Assembly: GCA_963585895.1 (NCBI GenBank)
Contig: OY757939.1
Coordinates: 53,907,366 to 53,971,365, forward strand
Direction of reading: 5' to 3'
Source: Sepioteuthis lessoniana
Taxonomy: Eukaryota; Mollusca; Cephalopoda; Myopsida; Loliginidae
Length of the DNA: 64,000 bases
Numbering within the stretch: the stretch's first letter is position 1; each line of letters starts with the position of its first letter. Of this stretch, positions 32,573 through 43,502 are shown piece by piece. The notes under the pieces were generated by a model. It was not told where the DNA came from, ran no database searches, and saw nothing but the letters and a program-made list of their open reading frames with translations. The position numbers and the translations under genes were made by a program.

Positions 32573-32945
32573 CAGTTCCTTAACGTTTTTATCATTAAGG
32601 GTTTTCGGACTATTGTCTTCATCTTTATTGTTATTTCCACAACGTTTTGGCCGATATGTCCTCCGGCATTTTTCAGGTGTTTGTCGACCTCGGTATCCTT
32701 CAACGGAACTTCGAACTACGTCCTTTATTGAATTCACGGGGGTTGCCTGTTCTGATTCCGTAAGCCATAACCGGGTACACGTATTCTTGTATTGTTACTC
32801 GCCTGCAGTCAGGATTGAACCTGCAACCTCCAGATGATTGTCTCCTTAGAAGCTTAGGGAACCAGCGCCTTTAACCCTTAATGATAAAATTATCAAGCTT
32901 CGTCTTAAAAATTTTGACAACTAATATCCAGTTCCTTGACGTTTA
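32573..32945 (-). mobile_element. Penelope-like terminal fragment, third copy
   Basis: Minus strand shows cacctgaaaaatgccggagg, catatcggccaaaacgttgt and aataacaataaagatg, matching the order in the 35.3 kb fold-back (CTGAAGA, GGCC stem, GAAACGTTGTG, AAGATGAGGAC). Inner inverted ends tatcattaaggg (32590) and cccttaatgata (32874) bound it. ccagttccttaacgttt recurs with one mismatch at 32929-32945, likely a 17-bp target duplication. Confidence 0.5.
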
Positions 32946-33654
32946 TTAACTGAATATTTTTAACTTAAACAATGACTTTAACGTGAAGAACCTGCGTGGT
33001 TTGGTTTTTGTACTGCTACCAAGAAGTTTATATACCCGTACAGATTGAATTCTGAGCGGAGGAAATTCATTTCTATACCGCTATTGCCAATAAACGGTTG
33101 CAATCTGTTATATAACCGTCTATTGTTATAACAGCTTTATAAACTGTTAGATAAAAGATTACATCATCTTACATTTTCTGCTATTTTTTTAGCCGGGGAC
33201 CCAGAGAAGGAGACGAACAAGGTAGAGGTGGAGGGCTCAACATTCGAGATGTTGAGAGTATTTCAAGGGTGTTGACACTGAAACATAATTTTGTTGATTG
33301 ACATAGACCTACATATGTTATGTATAAATTCGACCGATTTAGGTCAACCACCACTGTTGAAATGTCTTTCTGGAGAAAGAGATATATTTATCTCAGCGAG
33401 TTTCCCTTTCTTTGTTGTTTTTATCACATTTCAGTCTCCGTTTTCTTTCTGCTCAAATTTCCTGATTCATTCGTATCAGTTATAACCTCAACCATATTGT
33501 AGACTGAATTTGACACAAATAGATGTTACTATTGTACTGATTTTTTTTTTAAACTAGAGTCTTCGTCATTGCTGAAGTTATTAATATATTTTAATTGAAG
33601 TACCCAACAGTCTTATCCAAATTCTCAAAACGAAGCATTGTTACTATTATATAT

Positions 33655-33760
33655 TAATTGAACAAGTAGGCCATTCTTAGTGAGTTCGATTCGCATTGAG
33701 TGTCTGTACTTCTGAAAAAATCACGAAGAGGTCTGAATTTCTAAAATCCCTCTCACTACA
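33655..33760 (+). mobile_element. SINE family 4, fragment
   Basis: B box tgagttcgattcgcattgag preserved, the rest degraded. 32946-33654 before it contains no recognised element. Confidence 0.4.
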
Positions 33761-33814
33761 ATAACAAGGGAATTTCTCTTTATATAGATATAGATATATT
33801 AACTCTTTTGCACG

Positions 33815-34042
33815 AGTTGGTAAATTCTTTTAGCGGAGTTTTCCTTCTCCTAAACCGGTTGCTATACTAAGGTTAAAGGAAACCGTCTGTCCAAGTATTT
33901 ACTCAGAGCTGGAGGAAAAATGGTTGGATGCTTACCTTTCCGAAAGGTATTAGCGTTATATGAAATGGAAACTACCTTGTTCTGGATTTGAACTCGGGTT
34001 ACCGTCTATTACCTATGACGATAACCATTACGCCACGAGCAT
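33815..34042 (-). mobile_element. SINE family 1, diverged
   Basis: Family tail, central block and head (aaccattacgccacgagca) are recognisable; it abuts a long (TA)n/(CA)n tract. Confidence 0.7.
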
Positions 34043-34054
34043 GCCCATATTTTC

Positions 34055-34055
<1 letters not shown>

Positions 34056-34141
<86 letters not shown>

Positions 34142-34279
34142 GTATGTATACAGACAAATGTATAAATATACACATCCACATATACCCACTCATGGATATA
34201 TGTAAATACGCACACACACACACACATATATATATATACTCACATATGCATATACATACATGAATAGACATGCATATAT

Positions 34280-34344
<65 letters not shown>

Positions 34345-34345
34345 T
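34056..34345 (+). repeat. (AT)n/(AC)n compound microsatellite
   Basis: Alternating AT and AC tracts with short spacers; open frames here on both strands (Tyr-Ile, His-Thr, Val-Cys) are artefacts. Confidence 0.95.
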
Positions 34346-34490
34346 CAGATGCAGTTTCGTATCATACCCAGAATACCCGTTGTGGGTGGGGGTCTTATCA
34401 TTCTACAGAAAGGCTATCAGGGTATTGTATAGCCTACTGGACTGATTAGTGTTATATGGGTATACTCGAAACAATATAACTGTGTGAAAA

Positions 34491-34541
<51 letters not shown>
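34491..34541 (+). repeat. (ATT)17 microsatellite
   Basis: Perfect trinucleotide run. Related (AAT)13 at 38541-38581 and (TTCA)8 at 38361-38393. Confidence 0.95.
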
Positions 34542-34762
34542 CAAATTGTAATTGTTACTTGAAACCACAAAATGGTGTCAATTATTTGTATTAGTAGGAA
34601 TATCTAACCCCAGGGATTTCAAACTACACTTCTAGAAGATAATAAATGGAAGTCGCCCTGACGTTATATTTCGTGGCATGAGTCAAATTGTAACAATCTC
34701 TTGTTTCTTCTCGTAGTATCGAGAACATTTCCATAGCAACTTACAACTAATAGAAACGCTTT

Positions 34763-34975
34763 TAGGGTAACGGTTATTGTCATAGGAAATTGACACTGTG
34801 TTCAAATCCTGGGCGAGGCGGTTTGTATTTCACATAGCACTGGAAGCTTTAAGGAAGGTACGGCAACCGGTCTAGATGAAGGATAACTCTGTATTCAAAC
34901 CTGTTAAACTCTGTTTAAAAAGCTGGCCTTGAGTTGCATCCTACTCGTACCGAGGGGATGGGAAAATATATACAA
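34763..34975 (+). mobile_element. SINE family 1, internally deleted
   Basis: Head (ggttattgtcataggaaatt), then a deletion of much of the central block, then the tail (ttcaaacctgttaaactctg). Confidence 0.7.
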
Positions 34976-35024
34976 TCAATAAAGAAAAGGCTCGTCGTAC
35001 TCGTGTTACAAACCGCTAACCGGG

Positions 35025-35140
35025 GCGCCTCGTGTGGTGTAATGGTTAGCAAACCTTTACGAGTGATTTCGAGTCTTGTGCCACATTTAAGCAAAAAGCT
35101 TAGTAAATCACTAACCGTTAGTCAGAACGCTTAGGACCAG
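35025..35140 (+). mobile_element. SINE family 4
   Basis: Head tcgtgtggtgtaatggttag and cttgtgccacatttaagcaa; internal deletion. Confidence 0.65.
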
Positions 35141-35240
35141 ACAGTCAAACAACAACCGTATTTCATCATATGCCTTTTCTGGGAGGATTAGTATTAAAAA
35201 AACAATATTCCACTTAAACATGACACAAGTTTAAATAGAA

Positions 35241-35567
35241 GTTGTCTTTTAATTGGAATCATTTTTAGATGAGGCTTCTTAATCTGTGAATTAATTTTTA
35301 TTTATTGCGGACTTTTTGTCCTCATCTTGGTTGTTTTTGTGTTGTTTCTTCTTTCACAACGTTTCGGCCAAATTTCACCTCTGGCATTCTTGTGATGGTC
35401 GCCGTAAATCACCTGAAGAAGGCCAGAGGTGAAATTTGGCCGAAACGTAGTGAAAGAAGAAACAACACAAAAAGCTACCAAGATGAGGACAAAAAGTCCG
35501 CAATAAATAAAAATTAATTCTCAGATTAAGAAGCCTCATCTCAAAATGATTCCAATTAAAAGACAAT
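35241..35567. mobile_element. Penelope-like fold-back fragment
   Basis: Inverted repeat with arms 35241-35385 and 35422-35567 (about 145 bp, few mismatches) around 36 bp. The right arm reads CUGAAGA, a stem made of GGCC...GGCC, then GAAACGU, the layout of a decayed Penelope-type hammerhead (core CUGAUGA altered, no GUC). It lies 300 bp upstream of the first lectin exon. Confidence 0.5.
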
Positions 35568-35865
35568 TGAAAGAATTCGAAAACATTGATTCTCAACACT
35601 CACAATATTTTAATGCCCTATTAAAATTAATCATGTTTTATAATAGAGTCGTTTATTATTATAGTAAAATATTCCTAATTTTGCTTCTTCAACCTGTCGT
35701 AGTGTAGAATGTCAGTGTTAGCGTCCATCTCGGTCATGATCATTTTAAGGGAGATAACGATTTAATTCTAATTATAGAATGATCCCCTCTATTTGGGTAA
35801 AGTCGGTCTTTGATTGAGTTAGTTTTTAAGAAGTTATTCTTGGATTGCATTGTTCTTCATTGCAG

Positions 35866-36026
35866 TGACTTTTTGCCGCTTCTGCCCCAAAAACTGGATC
35901 TACCGACCGAGTAGTAATTCCTGCTACCTTATCACGACAAGTATACGTCGACCATGGGCTGAGGCACAATTAGCATGCGAAGCCAGCGACGCCTATCTTC
36001 TCAAATTAGACGACAAGGAAGAACGG
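35866..36026 (+). CDS. C-type lectin-like domain, N-terminal exon
   Basis: Internal exon encoding the first half of a C-type lectin-like domain, a secreted or membrane-anchored carbohydrate/ligand-binding fold used in invertebrate innate recognition. The sequence shows a pyrimidine-rich acceptor ending TTCATTGCAG before 35866 and a GTAAGA donor at 36027. The 161 bp begin with two bases completing a codon (phase 1 upstream intron) and end on a codon boundary. The frame reads FCPKNWIY, SNSCYL, then PWAEAQLACEASDAYLLKLDDKEER. That is the classic CTLD start: Cys-Pro-x-x-Trp, Cys-Tyr, Trp-x-x-Ala...Cys, and Leu. The next exon continues the fold in the same frame. The upstream exon with signal peptide is not recognisable; a Penelope-like fragment lies 300 bp upstream. 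Ligand and expression are unknown. Confidence 0.85.
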
Positions 36027-36305
36027 GTAAGAAAAAAATTCTTCTTTTTTAAATTTTTTTCATTTGCTTTCAGGTCAAAAAGTAATCGTTTGAGTAATTT
36101 GAAATTGTGAAAACAAGACGTCATCTAAGAACATAAAACTTTAAAACCTTAAAAGAAGCAAAATAGTGACCGAATTTTAAAAGCTTAGTTTAACTTTTGG
36201 AATTCTGAGACACCACATTAGAATTGCAAGAAAATTTCTTTTTTTTTCTTTTTTTTTATGCTACTGTATTTCGTAAGATCGTCAGTTTGACAACTTCCTT
36301 CAAGT

Positions 36306-36490
36306 GGTTTGGTTTGGTTTCTTTGCTTAATGTAATATAATTCTTCTAGGGTTAGTTAATGCCAAAACCATCATTTGAACTCCATTCGCGCTATTTCGTT
36401 CACTTGGAAAAGGTATAAAAACCTCCCTTGCTTTGGGTTAAATGGTATCACTACTGTTCTTTTACAAGGATGGGTTTAACATTAAGGGTC
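36306..36490. mobile_element. SINE family 2 fragments, opposite orientations
   Basis: 36306-36365 is a minus-strand tail (ggtttctttgcttaatgtaa). 36370-36490 is plus-strand from the B box (tttgaactccattcgcgcta) to the tail. Juxtaposition suggests a rearranged insertion. Confidence 0.55.
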
Positions 36491-36495
36491 AGTAA

Positions 36496-36722
36496 TGGAG
36501 GAATCCCCATGGCATAATTGCTAAAGTACTGGACTGTGAGATCGTAGTATGCGAGTTCAAACTCTGGTTGCGCTATTACGATCACTTTCAGACTAATGCC
36601 CTTGAGAAAGGCATGAACCCTTTCATCCCCCTAGCTATGGGTTAAATAGTACCACTATTGTTCTTTTACAAGGATTGATTTGATATTTAATAACCCACAA
36701 AACTTGATATTCCATTAAAAAC
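36496..36722 (+). mobile_element. SINE family 2
   Basis: Full-length copy just downstream of the rearranged one; head atccccatggcataattgct, tail ttgatattccattaaaaaca. Confidence 0.8.
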
Positions 36723-36825
36723 AGAAAAAGAAAGAGACAATAAATTGTCATTGATTTCTCATCGAATATATCCCTTTCCCCCCGGATCACTCTTCGGTCT
36801 AGAATGTTTCTCTTTAAGAACCGGT

Positions 36826-37213
36826 TCTTAACCTTTTTGCCCCATGCACCCTTTTTCAACGTATGTTAAAGTCATTTTACAATTCTTCGAAGACTTTAAA
36901 GTTTGTTTCCAAATACTATGTATACAGTACTGAATTTTTTTCTATATTAGTAGAAAGAAATTTACTTAGACTTGTTTAAAGGTGTGTTTGATAAATTTAA
37001 TAGCAATAGAAAATTTTGAAGGACTTTAAATTTTGAATGAACGTTATGCAAAATCTGCCGAAGAATCTCAAACCAGAAGTGCACAAATTTAGCAACCATT
37101 TCTGCAAGAATGCAACCTTGAACATTACGGTTCAGGAGTTTGTGGAGCTCAGTTTGATTGGCTGCTAATCTATGGTTCCAATTCGCTCCAAGGGAGAATT
37201 CTTTCTTGGTTGA
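36826..37213 (+). mobile_element. hAT-like element, diverged
   Basis: Opposed termini: ccggttcttaacctttttgc followed by ccccatgcacccttttt at the left, and ttggttgagaacctctg at the right. These are inverted versions of one cagaggttctcaacc-like end. Interior AT-rich and non-coding. Flanking 8-bp duplication is only approximate. Confidence 0.5.
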
Positions 37214-37259
37214 GAACCTCTGCCTTAGAATATTTAACTTCCAATATTTAAATTAAAAT

Positions 37260-38330
37260 ACTATGAAAATACTTTTAAAATCTCAATATCCCATTTCTTT
37301 TATGCGCAATACCAGAAACATATGTTAAAAAAGATCAACAATTCTGGCAAAAGTGAGTTCAATAGATAGGTAATTTTGTCCATGGCCTCATTCAATTAAA
37401 TTCAATAGGCAGAAATAAAACTGGTGACAAGTTCATCCAAAACAATGCGGTGTATAATCAATAAACCAAAAAAAATACTTTTGTCTATGAAACTTTGACA
37501 TGTCTTAAAAAACACTTATATAAACACAGTTATGCTTTTAAAAAAGGGGAGATAATTCAAATGTACTCTTTACACAAATTTTAATTTAAAAGAAGTTCAC
37601 ATTTTATTTAAAAATTTCCGCAATGTCTCATTTCTTTAATACACAGTGCAGTGCCAGAAGAAAGAAAATAATATAAAGATATATAAAAATAAGAACAATG
37701 ATCACAGAAAAACTGAACTCAGTAGATATGTAATTCTGCCTATGGCCTCGTTTAATTGAGCTATTTCGGCGTTGGCTTGTCATGGCGGACAAATGTGAAT
37801 CTACGATCATATTTTCACACAAGCTATTTCGGCACTCTCAGCAGTTTTTGATGACGGATCTGACGGCCTCTTTGGATTCAGAGGGGGTAATTCTTCTGAC
37901 GAAGTACGCTGTTCGTCTCAAGCTGAGTCTCATGATGGTAATGTATCGCTTGTATTCTACTTGGCTCGATGTTGCTTTCGTCAGTTCCAGAGAAAACAAA
38001 GCAGACGGCCATGCTAACGTTTCACAGAGTTGACTCGAAGCTATGAGAACCGAAGCAGATCCCACGCTACTGGTCTGTACCGCCTCTCAACTGAACTTCT
38101 CCACTATAAAATAAAATCATTGATGTAGATAGTTTAGTGGTTCACGTCTTTATTTTAACTGTTGAGCCCTCACAGGTCGAGATCGACATGAGAATTCATT
38201 ATGTATCAATCGGAAAAGAGGGTAAATGATTGAATAAAAAACACTTCTATAAACTTAATAAATTTATGTCTTTAACTTGATAGAAAAGTTTGTTGAGAAA
38301 TAAAATTTATAAAGTCTTTTCCTGTAAGAA
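37260..38330 (+). repeat. ~360-bp tandem repeat with an insertion
   Basis: caatatcccatttcttt...agaaacatat and agttcaatagataggtaatt...catggcctc near 37280-37400 recur at 37620-37760. ttaaaaaacacttatataaac (37506) recurs at 38238. The second unit is interrupted at about 37770-38215 by a GC-richer insert with AATAAA near 38110, perhaps an LTR but unproven. Confidence 0.5.
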
Positions 38331-38537
38331 AAGGTCATATTTACGTTACAAGAAATAAAAGTTCATTCATTCATTCATTCATTCATTCATTCAAGGAAGC
38401 AGTTTTGCATTATTTAAAATCTAACTAATATATTTTGTGTGTGTAAAAGATCTTTGTATAAGTATGTCACTGTAATGTGGGAAAGTATACTCATACTATG
38501 AGATATAAGTGAATGCGGCTAAAATTACCAGAAGTGA

Positions 38538-38581
<44 letters not shown>

Positions 38582-38613
38582 GCATCACTATGGAGAATAA
38601 ACAATATTTTCAC

Positions 38614-38881
38614 AATAACCATTACACCACAGGCACGGTGACACGAGTTCATATCCTGGACTGATTGCACTTCACATAGCACTAATACCCTTGGGAAAGG
38701 TATGAATCCAATTATTCTCCCTCCAGCTATGGGTAAATAGTAGGGCAGACTAGGTTCTTCAGTCTTGGTGAGGCAACTAGTCTAGGAGAAGGAAAACTCT
38801 GAATTCAAACCTGTTAAACTCCGCTTAAAAAAATTGACCTTGTGTCATATCCTGCCCGAGCGGAGGGGTTGGGTAAATATG
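38614..38881 (+). mobile_element. SINE family 1 with inverted 5' end
   Basis: The first 23 bp (38614-38636) are the reverse complement of the normal head start. About 17 bp are missing, then the element continues normally from ggtgacacgagttcatatcc. ataaacaatattttcac flanks the whole at 38597-38613 and 38882-38898, so the inversion arose during insertion. Confidence 0.85.
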
Positions 38882-39398
38882 ATAAACAATATTTTCACTC
38901 TGAAAAATAATTAAACGATGTTGAAATTAAATACATTTGTGAAGGAACAAAGTGTTAGATTTTCACTCAAGAGAAATAGACGAAAATTGTGAGTAGAAAT
39001 AGATATGAATCTATAATCAATTGAAAATTTATCTATTTCATCACTTTATTTGTAAGGTTAAGTTATGTTCCAAATTAGATTTTAAAAATAGATTGATTTA
39101 TCTGTGATTAGAATTAAGTAAAAAATATTTTTAACAATCTCGGAAGGAAAAGATTTCTTAAATCATGTTGAGTTTTGTTCTTTCAGAATTTTCGGGACAA
39201 TTCAATTTTTATCGTCTGCCATATCAAAGAAATTCAAAAAAAGAAATCATCCCAAACGAAGGCGCCGATTGTTAAATAAATGTAAAATTACAGATAAAAA
39301 ATTACAGCTTTGTGAGCCAATTTTTTGTACAAAAAATTAAAACTTTTCTTAGTGTAGAAATCCGTTGATTATTCATACATACATACATACATACATAT

Positions 39399-39945
39399 GT
39401 AAAATATACTGATGCAGGGAAATCCGAAACACTGACGACTCTCCGTTGTTCAGGTACGAAACGTTTAACTTCTTGACTTTAGTTTTTCAACACGAGGAGA
39501 GAGAGACACAATTTTTACTATGCTGACTGTACTATCTGACCCAACAAACGCGCTGCGCATCCCTTAGCCCTCAAGATCTCTGTCGGTAGAGATCTGCAGA
39601 ACTCCATGGTCAGACTTCAACTTCAACTGTCTGCCATTGAGACAGACAAACCAACTGTCTCCTACATTGACCACAGTCACCCCCACCCCAGATGGACTGG
39701 CCCGGCCCAGAGTAAAAATCTCAACTCTTTTTCAAAATCACCAAATTCTCAGCCCATCGCTTCCGGGCATGACGTCATTCACACCCCTGTCCTATTTCCT
39801 AGCTGGGGTTTTATCATGACATTTGTGATTGTCATATCCTCTGCGCACGAGCGTGAACTGTACTCAATGTGTGTGCACCTGCACTAAGAGCCGAATAGTT
39901 CAAAGCCCAACCAAACTGAATGATAAAATATTATTAACGAAAAAT
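39399..39945 (-). mobile_element. LTR family A, diverged minus-strand copy (D)
   Basis: Read on the minus strand it follows the order of the other copies: cattcagtttggttgggctt, ttcggctcttagtgcaggtg, TGACGTCA (39770-39777) with the adjoining ccggaagcg, gattttgaaaaag, tctctctctcctcgtgt, then gtttcgtacctgaacaa and gtcgtcagtgtttcgg. Ends are approximate. It lies in the C-type lectin intron and is the GC-richest part of it. Confidence 0.6.
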
Positions 39946-40177
39946 GATTAATATAAAAAAATCATTCCGTAATTATATAACACATACATATGGATACGGG
40001 TATATGAAAAGGCTGAGATAAAAAGATCAATGCGAATGGACTGAAATAGATTGATTGACAGATCGATAGATAATTAATTTAGCGGAGACATGGGATTATG
40101 GATAATCCTACTTGTCGACACCAATGGAATTTTCTTATTTCCTCTTGATAATTAACAATCTGAATTATATCAATATT

Positions 40178-41098
40178 GTAGCAGTAGTACTACAAGGGGA
40201 CACGCTTGCCCCATACCTCTTTTTCATCGGTCTAGACTACGTACTTAGGACATCGATCGATAACATTAGGGAAAACGGCTTTGAGCTGACAAAGAAAAGA
40301 AGCAGAAGGTACCCCACAAAAACAATTACCGACGCCGACTTTGCCGATGACATAGCGATACTGGCCAATACACCCAACCAAGCCGAAAAACTACTGCATA
40401 GTTAGGAACGAGCCGCTGCAGGCATTGGACTCCATGTCAATGCACAGAAAACTGAATTTATGTGCTTTAATCAGAAAGGCGACATCTCCACACTTGACGG
40501 AACCTCCCTGAAACTGGTTGACAAATTCACCTACCAAGGAAGCAGCGTCTCATCAACCGAAAAAGACATCGACACACGGCTAACGAAGGCATGGACAGCT
40601 ATCGATAGGCTTTCGATCATATGGAAATCAAACCTGACCGATAAAATGAAACGCAGTTTCTTCCAGGCGGCGGTCGTGTCGATACTGCTATATGGATACA
40701 CTACTTGGACGCTGACTAAAGGGCTGGAGAAGAAGCTCGACGGCAATTATACAAGAATGTTGCGAGCAATATTGAACAGGTCCTGGCAGCAACACCCCAC
40801 ACGGCGCCAACTGTACGGCCACCAACCACCTATCACGAAAACTATACAAGCCAGACGAACCAGACATGCCGGACACTGCTGGAGAAGCAAAGACGAGATC
40901 GTAAGTGATGTGCTCTTGTGGACCCCCGCATATGGCCAATCAAAAGCAGGACGACTAGCTCGAACATTCATACAGCAGCTATGTGATGATACGGGATGTA
41001 ACCCCGAAGACCTGCCGAAGGCGATGAATGATAGGGAGACGTGGAGAGAGAAGGTCAGGGACATCCGTGCTAGCCGCACGTCATGATGATGATGATGA
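40178..41098 (+). pseudogene. RTE-like LINE, 5'-truncated copy with stop
   Basis: 3' part of the same LINE family. The frame starts inside the reverse transcriptase at VVLQGDTLAPYLFFIGLDYVLR and contains an intact palm motif DADFADD, better preserved than in the 30 kb copy. A TAG interrupts the frame after LLHS (40403-40405), then it continues to the C-terminal WREKVRDIRASRTS at 41086. It ends in (ATG)n at 41083-41098, the 3' triplet tail typical of this family. It lies in the C-type lectin intron in the sense orientation. Truncation at about 40178 is the usual result of incomplete reverse transcription. Confidence 0.85.
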
Positions 41099-41144
41099 GT
41101 GCCGATAAGTATATTAAGCTGTTAATGATTTATATTTTTTTTTA

Positions 41145-41390
41145 GGGAGAGTCCTCGTGGCGTAGCGAATAAAGTGCTTGACTGTGATCTTGAAGTGAGC
41201 GAGTTCGATCTCTAGTCGCGTTATTACGTTCACTTTCGAACAAATACACGTGGGAAAGGCATAAACCCACTCATCCTGCCAGCTAGGGGTTAAATAGTAC
41301 CACTACTCTTCTTTTGCAAGGATGATTTTGGTATTGAATAATCCACGAAGGTTGACATGCCATTAAACAAAGAAACTAAACCAAACCATA
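41145..41390 (+). mobile_element. SINE family 2, complete
   Basis: Head gtcctcgtggcgtagcgaat, B box gagttcgatctct, tail gccattaaacaaagaaacta. Confidence 0.85.
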
Positions 41391-41412
41391 TAGTATTTCA
41401 ATGTTTACTACT

Positions 41413-41452
41413 GATTCATCATCATCATCATCATGTCGTGCTGGTAGCACGA
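41413..41452 (-). pseudogene. RTE-like LINE, extreme 3' end only
   Basis: (CAT)n followed by gtcgtgctggtagcacga, the last bases of the RTE-like element, cut off after about 40 bp by Y-type repeat sequence. Confidence 0.6.
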
Positions 41453-41455
41453 ATG

Positions 41456-41985
41456 TCCCTCTTCCATTTCTAACAATTCAGTTTAGCATAAGTACTCAGT
41501 TTCAATGTAAAAAAGCAGTTCTATTTCAAACAATCCAGTTTAGCATTATTATGTCTTTTTCGAGGCGAAATTGTACAGCCTTTAAATGACGACTTGACCT
41601 CTTTGTTCGAATAAGCCAGGACTTGTCAATCATTAGCAGCTTCCGCTTGACCGAGTCCGCTAAGTTTGTTCCACTTAACCCTTGTTCTAGAAATTAACCC
41701 AGTTACCTCTCAACAGCTCTCTGATGCCCTTCTTGGAAAAGGGAATGCCAGCTCATATCTTTACAGTGGGTACTTATCTTTGGTCCTAATTCCATATCTG
41801 AAAACGTTTTAAATTTCCCTTATGTGGAAAATCTCCCCCCAACATAATGAGGGTCCGAGATATGACACTAAACTATCTGCTGGTGAGGCTCCAGTCCAGG
41901 AGCTTTGGGGAATGGGGAATACAACTTCATTACCATTACTTCCGGGTGCACTCTGACCCGGAGTAATACCAGTTAGAGTCCCGAC
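41456..41985. repeat. Y-like sequence and module X
   Basis: 41456-41580 holds minus-type Y sequence (acaattcagtttagcataag). 41800-41985 is plus-strand X, interrupted near its end by SINE family 3. Confidence 0.6.
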
Positions 41986-41998
41986 GATAGGCCAAATA

Positions 41999-42259
41999 AG
42001 TAAGTAAAGTTGGCGACCATAGTTGAGGGTGACCCGAAGGCTCTCTTTTCGATAGCTACAACACTCAAGGTGTAGGGGAAGGCGCTACTCCTTTCCCTGG
42101 ATGGCTCCAATTTACCCTTGATCCGTACCTTATACTGCTGAGTGTTTAGCAAGGGGGCATCAAGTACCATTTTTTGAGTCTTTGGTATGACTCGACCTGG
42201 GATTGAACCCCGGTCTCCCGGGCCATTGGCGAACACTCTAACTGTTATGTCCAGTAAGC
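41999..42259 (-). mobile_element. SINE family 3 inside module X
   Basis: Complete copy interrupting the end of module X; the target ataggccaaataag (41987-42000) recurs as ataggtcaaatag (42260-42272). Confidence 0.85.
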
Positions 42260-42580
42260 ATAGGTCAAATAGAATTATTTAATTATTTTCTTGAAACTAT
42301 TTAACTGTGTGCAAACAAATAATTTAAAATAAATATAATTATGATTGTTAAATAGCAATACTTGAAACCTTTTAACAGTGTGTAAAGAAATGATGAATAT
42401 CAATAGAATGATTCGTGTTAAATACGAATACTTGAAGCTATTTAACTGTGTGCAAACAATAAAAAGTAATACTTGAAACTATTTAACACAATAAATAACA
42501 ACACTTGAAACCAATTAATTGTGTATAAACAAATGAGTTCTAACCCGTTTAAAAATAAAGTTATCTTTAATCTATTCACT
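42260..42580 (+). repeat. Y tandem array
   Basis: Continuation of the 41.8 kb X module after the SINE; 4-5 units of cttgaaacta/ccatttaactgtgtgcaaac. Ends at (CA)n(TA)n 42590-42630. Confidence 0.75.
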
Positions 42581-42590
42581 TGAAAATTAA

Positions 42591-42630
<40 letters not shown>

Positions 42631-42639
42631 TGTCATCCA

Positions 42640-42860
42640 CAGACTGATGGTTTCGTTGTATCACAACTCTTCAGTTGTGGCTAGACACGTAGGACACTAT
42701 TTGCCAATGTCTCCCACCAGACAAGGCTTGACACAAGGTCAGAAGCCCGAAAGCTAGACACGTAGGACGCTTGAAGCTGGGATCGAAACCCGCCCAACTT
42801 TACGTTAGACTTTGTATCAGACCGCGTGGCCAACAAGCGTACCACGTCGGCAAGGGAATT
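42640..42860 (-). mobile_element. SINE family 5, tRNA-derived
   Basis: Minus-strand A box cgtggtacgcttgttggcca and B box gcgggtttcgatcccag. The tail motif (gaccttgtgtcaagccttgt, ctggtggga) recurs on the plus strand near 23865. Followed by (GCA)7 at 42873-42895. Confidence 0.6.
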
Positions 42861-42999
42861 ATAAGGTATTATGTAGCAGCAGCAGCAGCAGCAGCAAAAG
42901 CGTTCGTTTGTTTACATTTTATACCTTACCGGATACCAGAGTACTCAATTCGTTCGAAGTGTTTTGCATTAGTGTGTCTGTGTGTATTTATCCGATTAC

Positions 43000-43168
43000 T
43001 CCGTTCAAGCAGTAGATGACACACGCTAAATTTTCGTTTTTTTATATATTTGAATTCGGAGTTTTCTTTTTCCGAGACTGGTTGGAATGCCAAGATTGAA
43101 GGTCCTACAAATTACCTATAGTTGGAAGGAGAATAGTTTGATTCGTACCTTTTCCAAGGGTATTAGGG

Positions 43169-43172
<4 letters not shown>
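43000..43172 (-). mobile_element. SINE family 1, tail half
   Basis: Diverged tail and central block (attactccgttcaagcagta ... aagggtattag); the head is replaced by a (TA)n tract. Confidence 0.55.
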
Positions 43173-43227
<55 letters not shown>

Positions 43228-43372
43228 GTGTGTGTGTGAAAGGTCCGAAAACGCTCGGGACAATTTCGGTAAATTCATCTACCAACTTCAACCTAAAACC
43301 AAAACACTTGTCAGGAAACTTGAAAGGATTCTAATAAAATTATATAGACAAAATGTGTCTTTGTTGTTTAAT

Positions 43373-43463
<91 letters not shown>
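43171..43463 (+). repeat. Two (TA)n/(TG)n tracts
   Basis: (TA)n at 43171-43226 and 43376-43424, the second followed by (TG)n to 43463; 150 bp between them are unassigned. Confidence 0.95.
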
Positions 43464-43465
<2 letters not shown>

Positions 43466-43502
43466 GGAAACGCAAGCATGCAATATATTTTGATATATAT
43501 GA

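Noticed and set aside
34009-34307. Open frames of Tyr-Ile, Cys-Val and His-Thr repeats on both strands
   Set aside because: They are translations of (AT)n and (AC)n microsatellites.
37782-38065. Opposed 75-83-codon frames as genes
   Set aside because: Both strands are open over the same GC-richer insert, with no recognisable protein; more likely part of an unclassified repeat.
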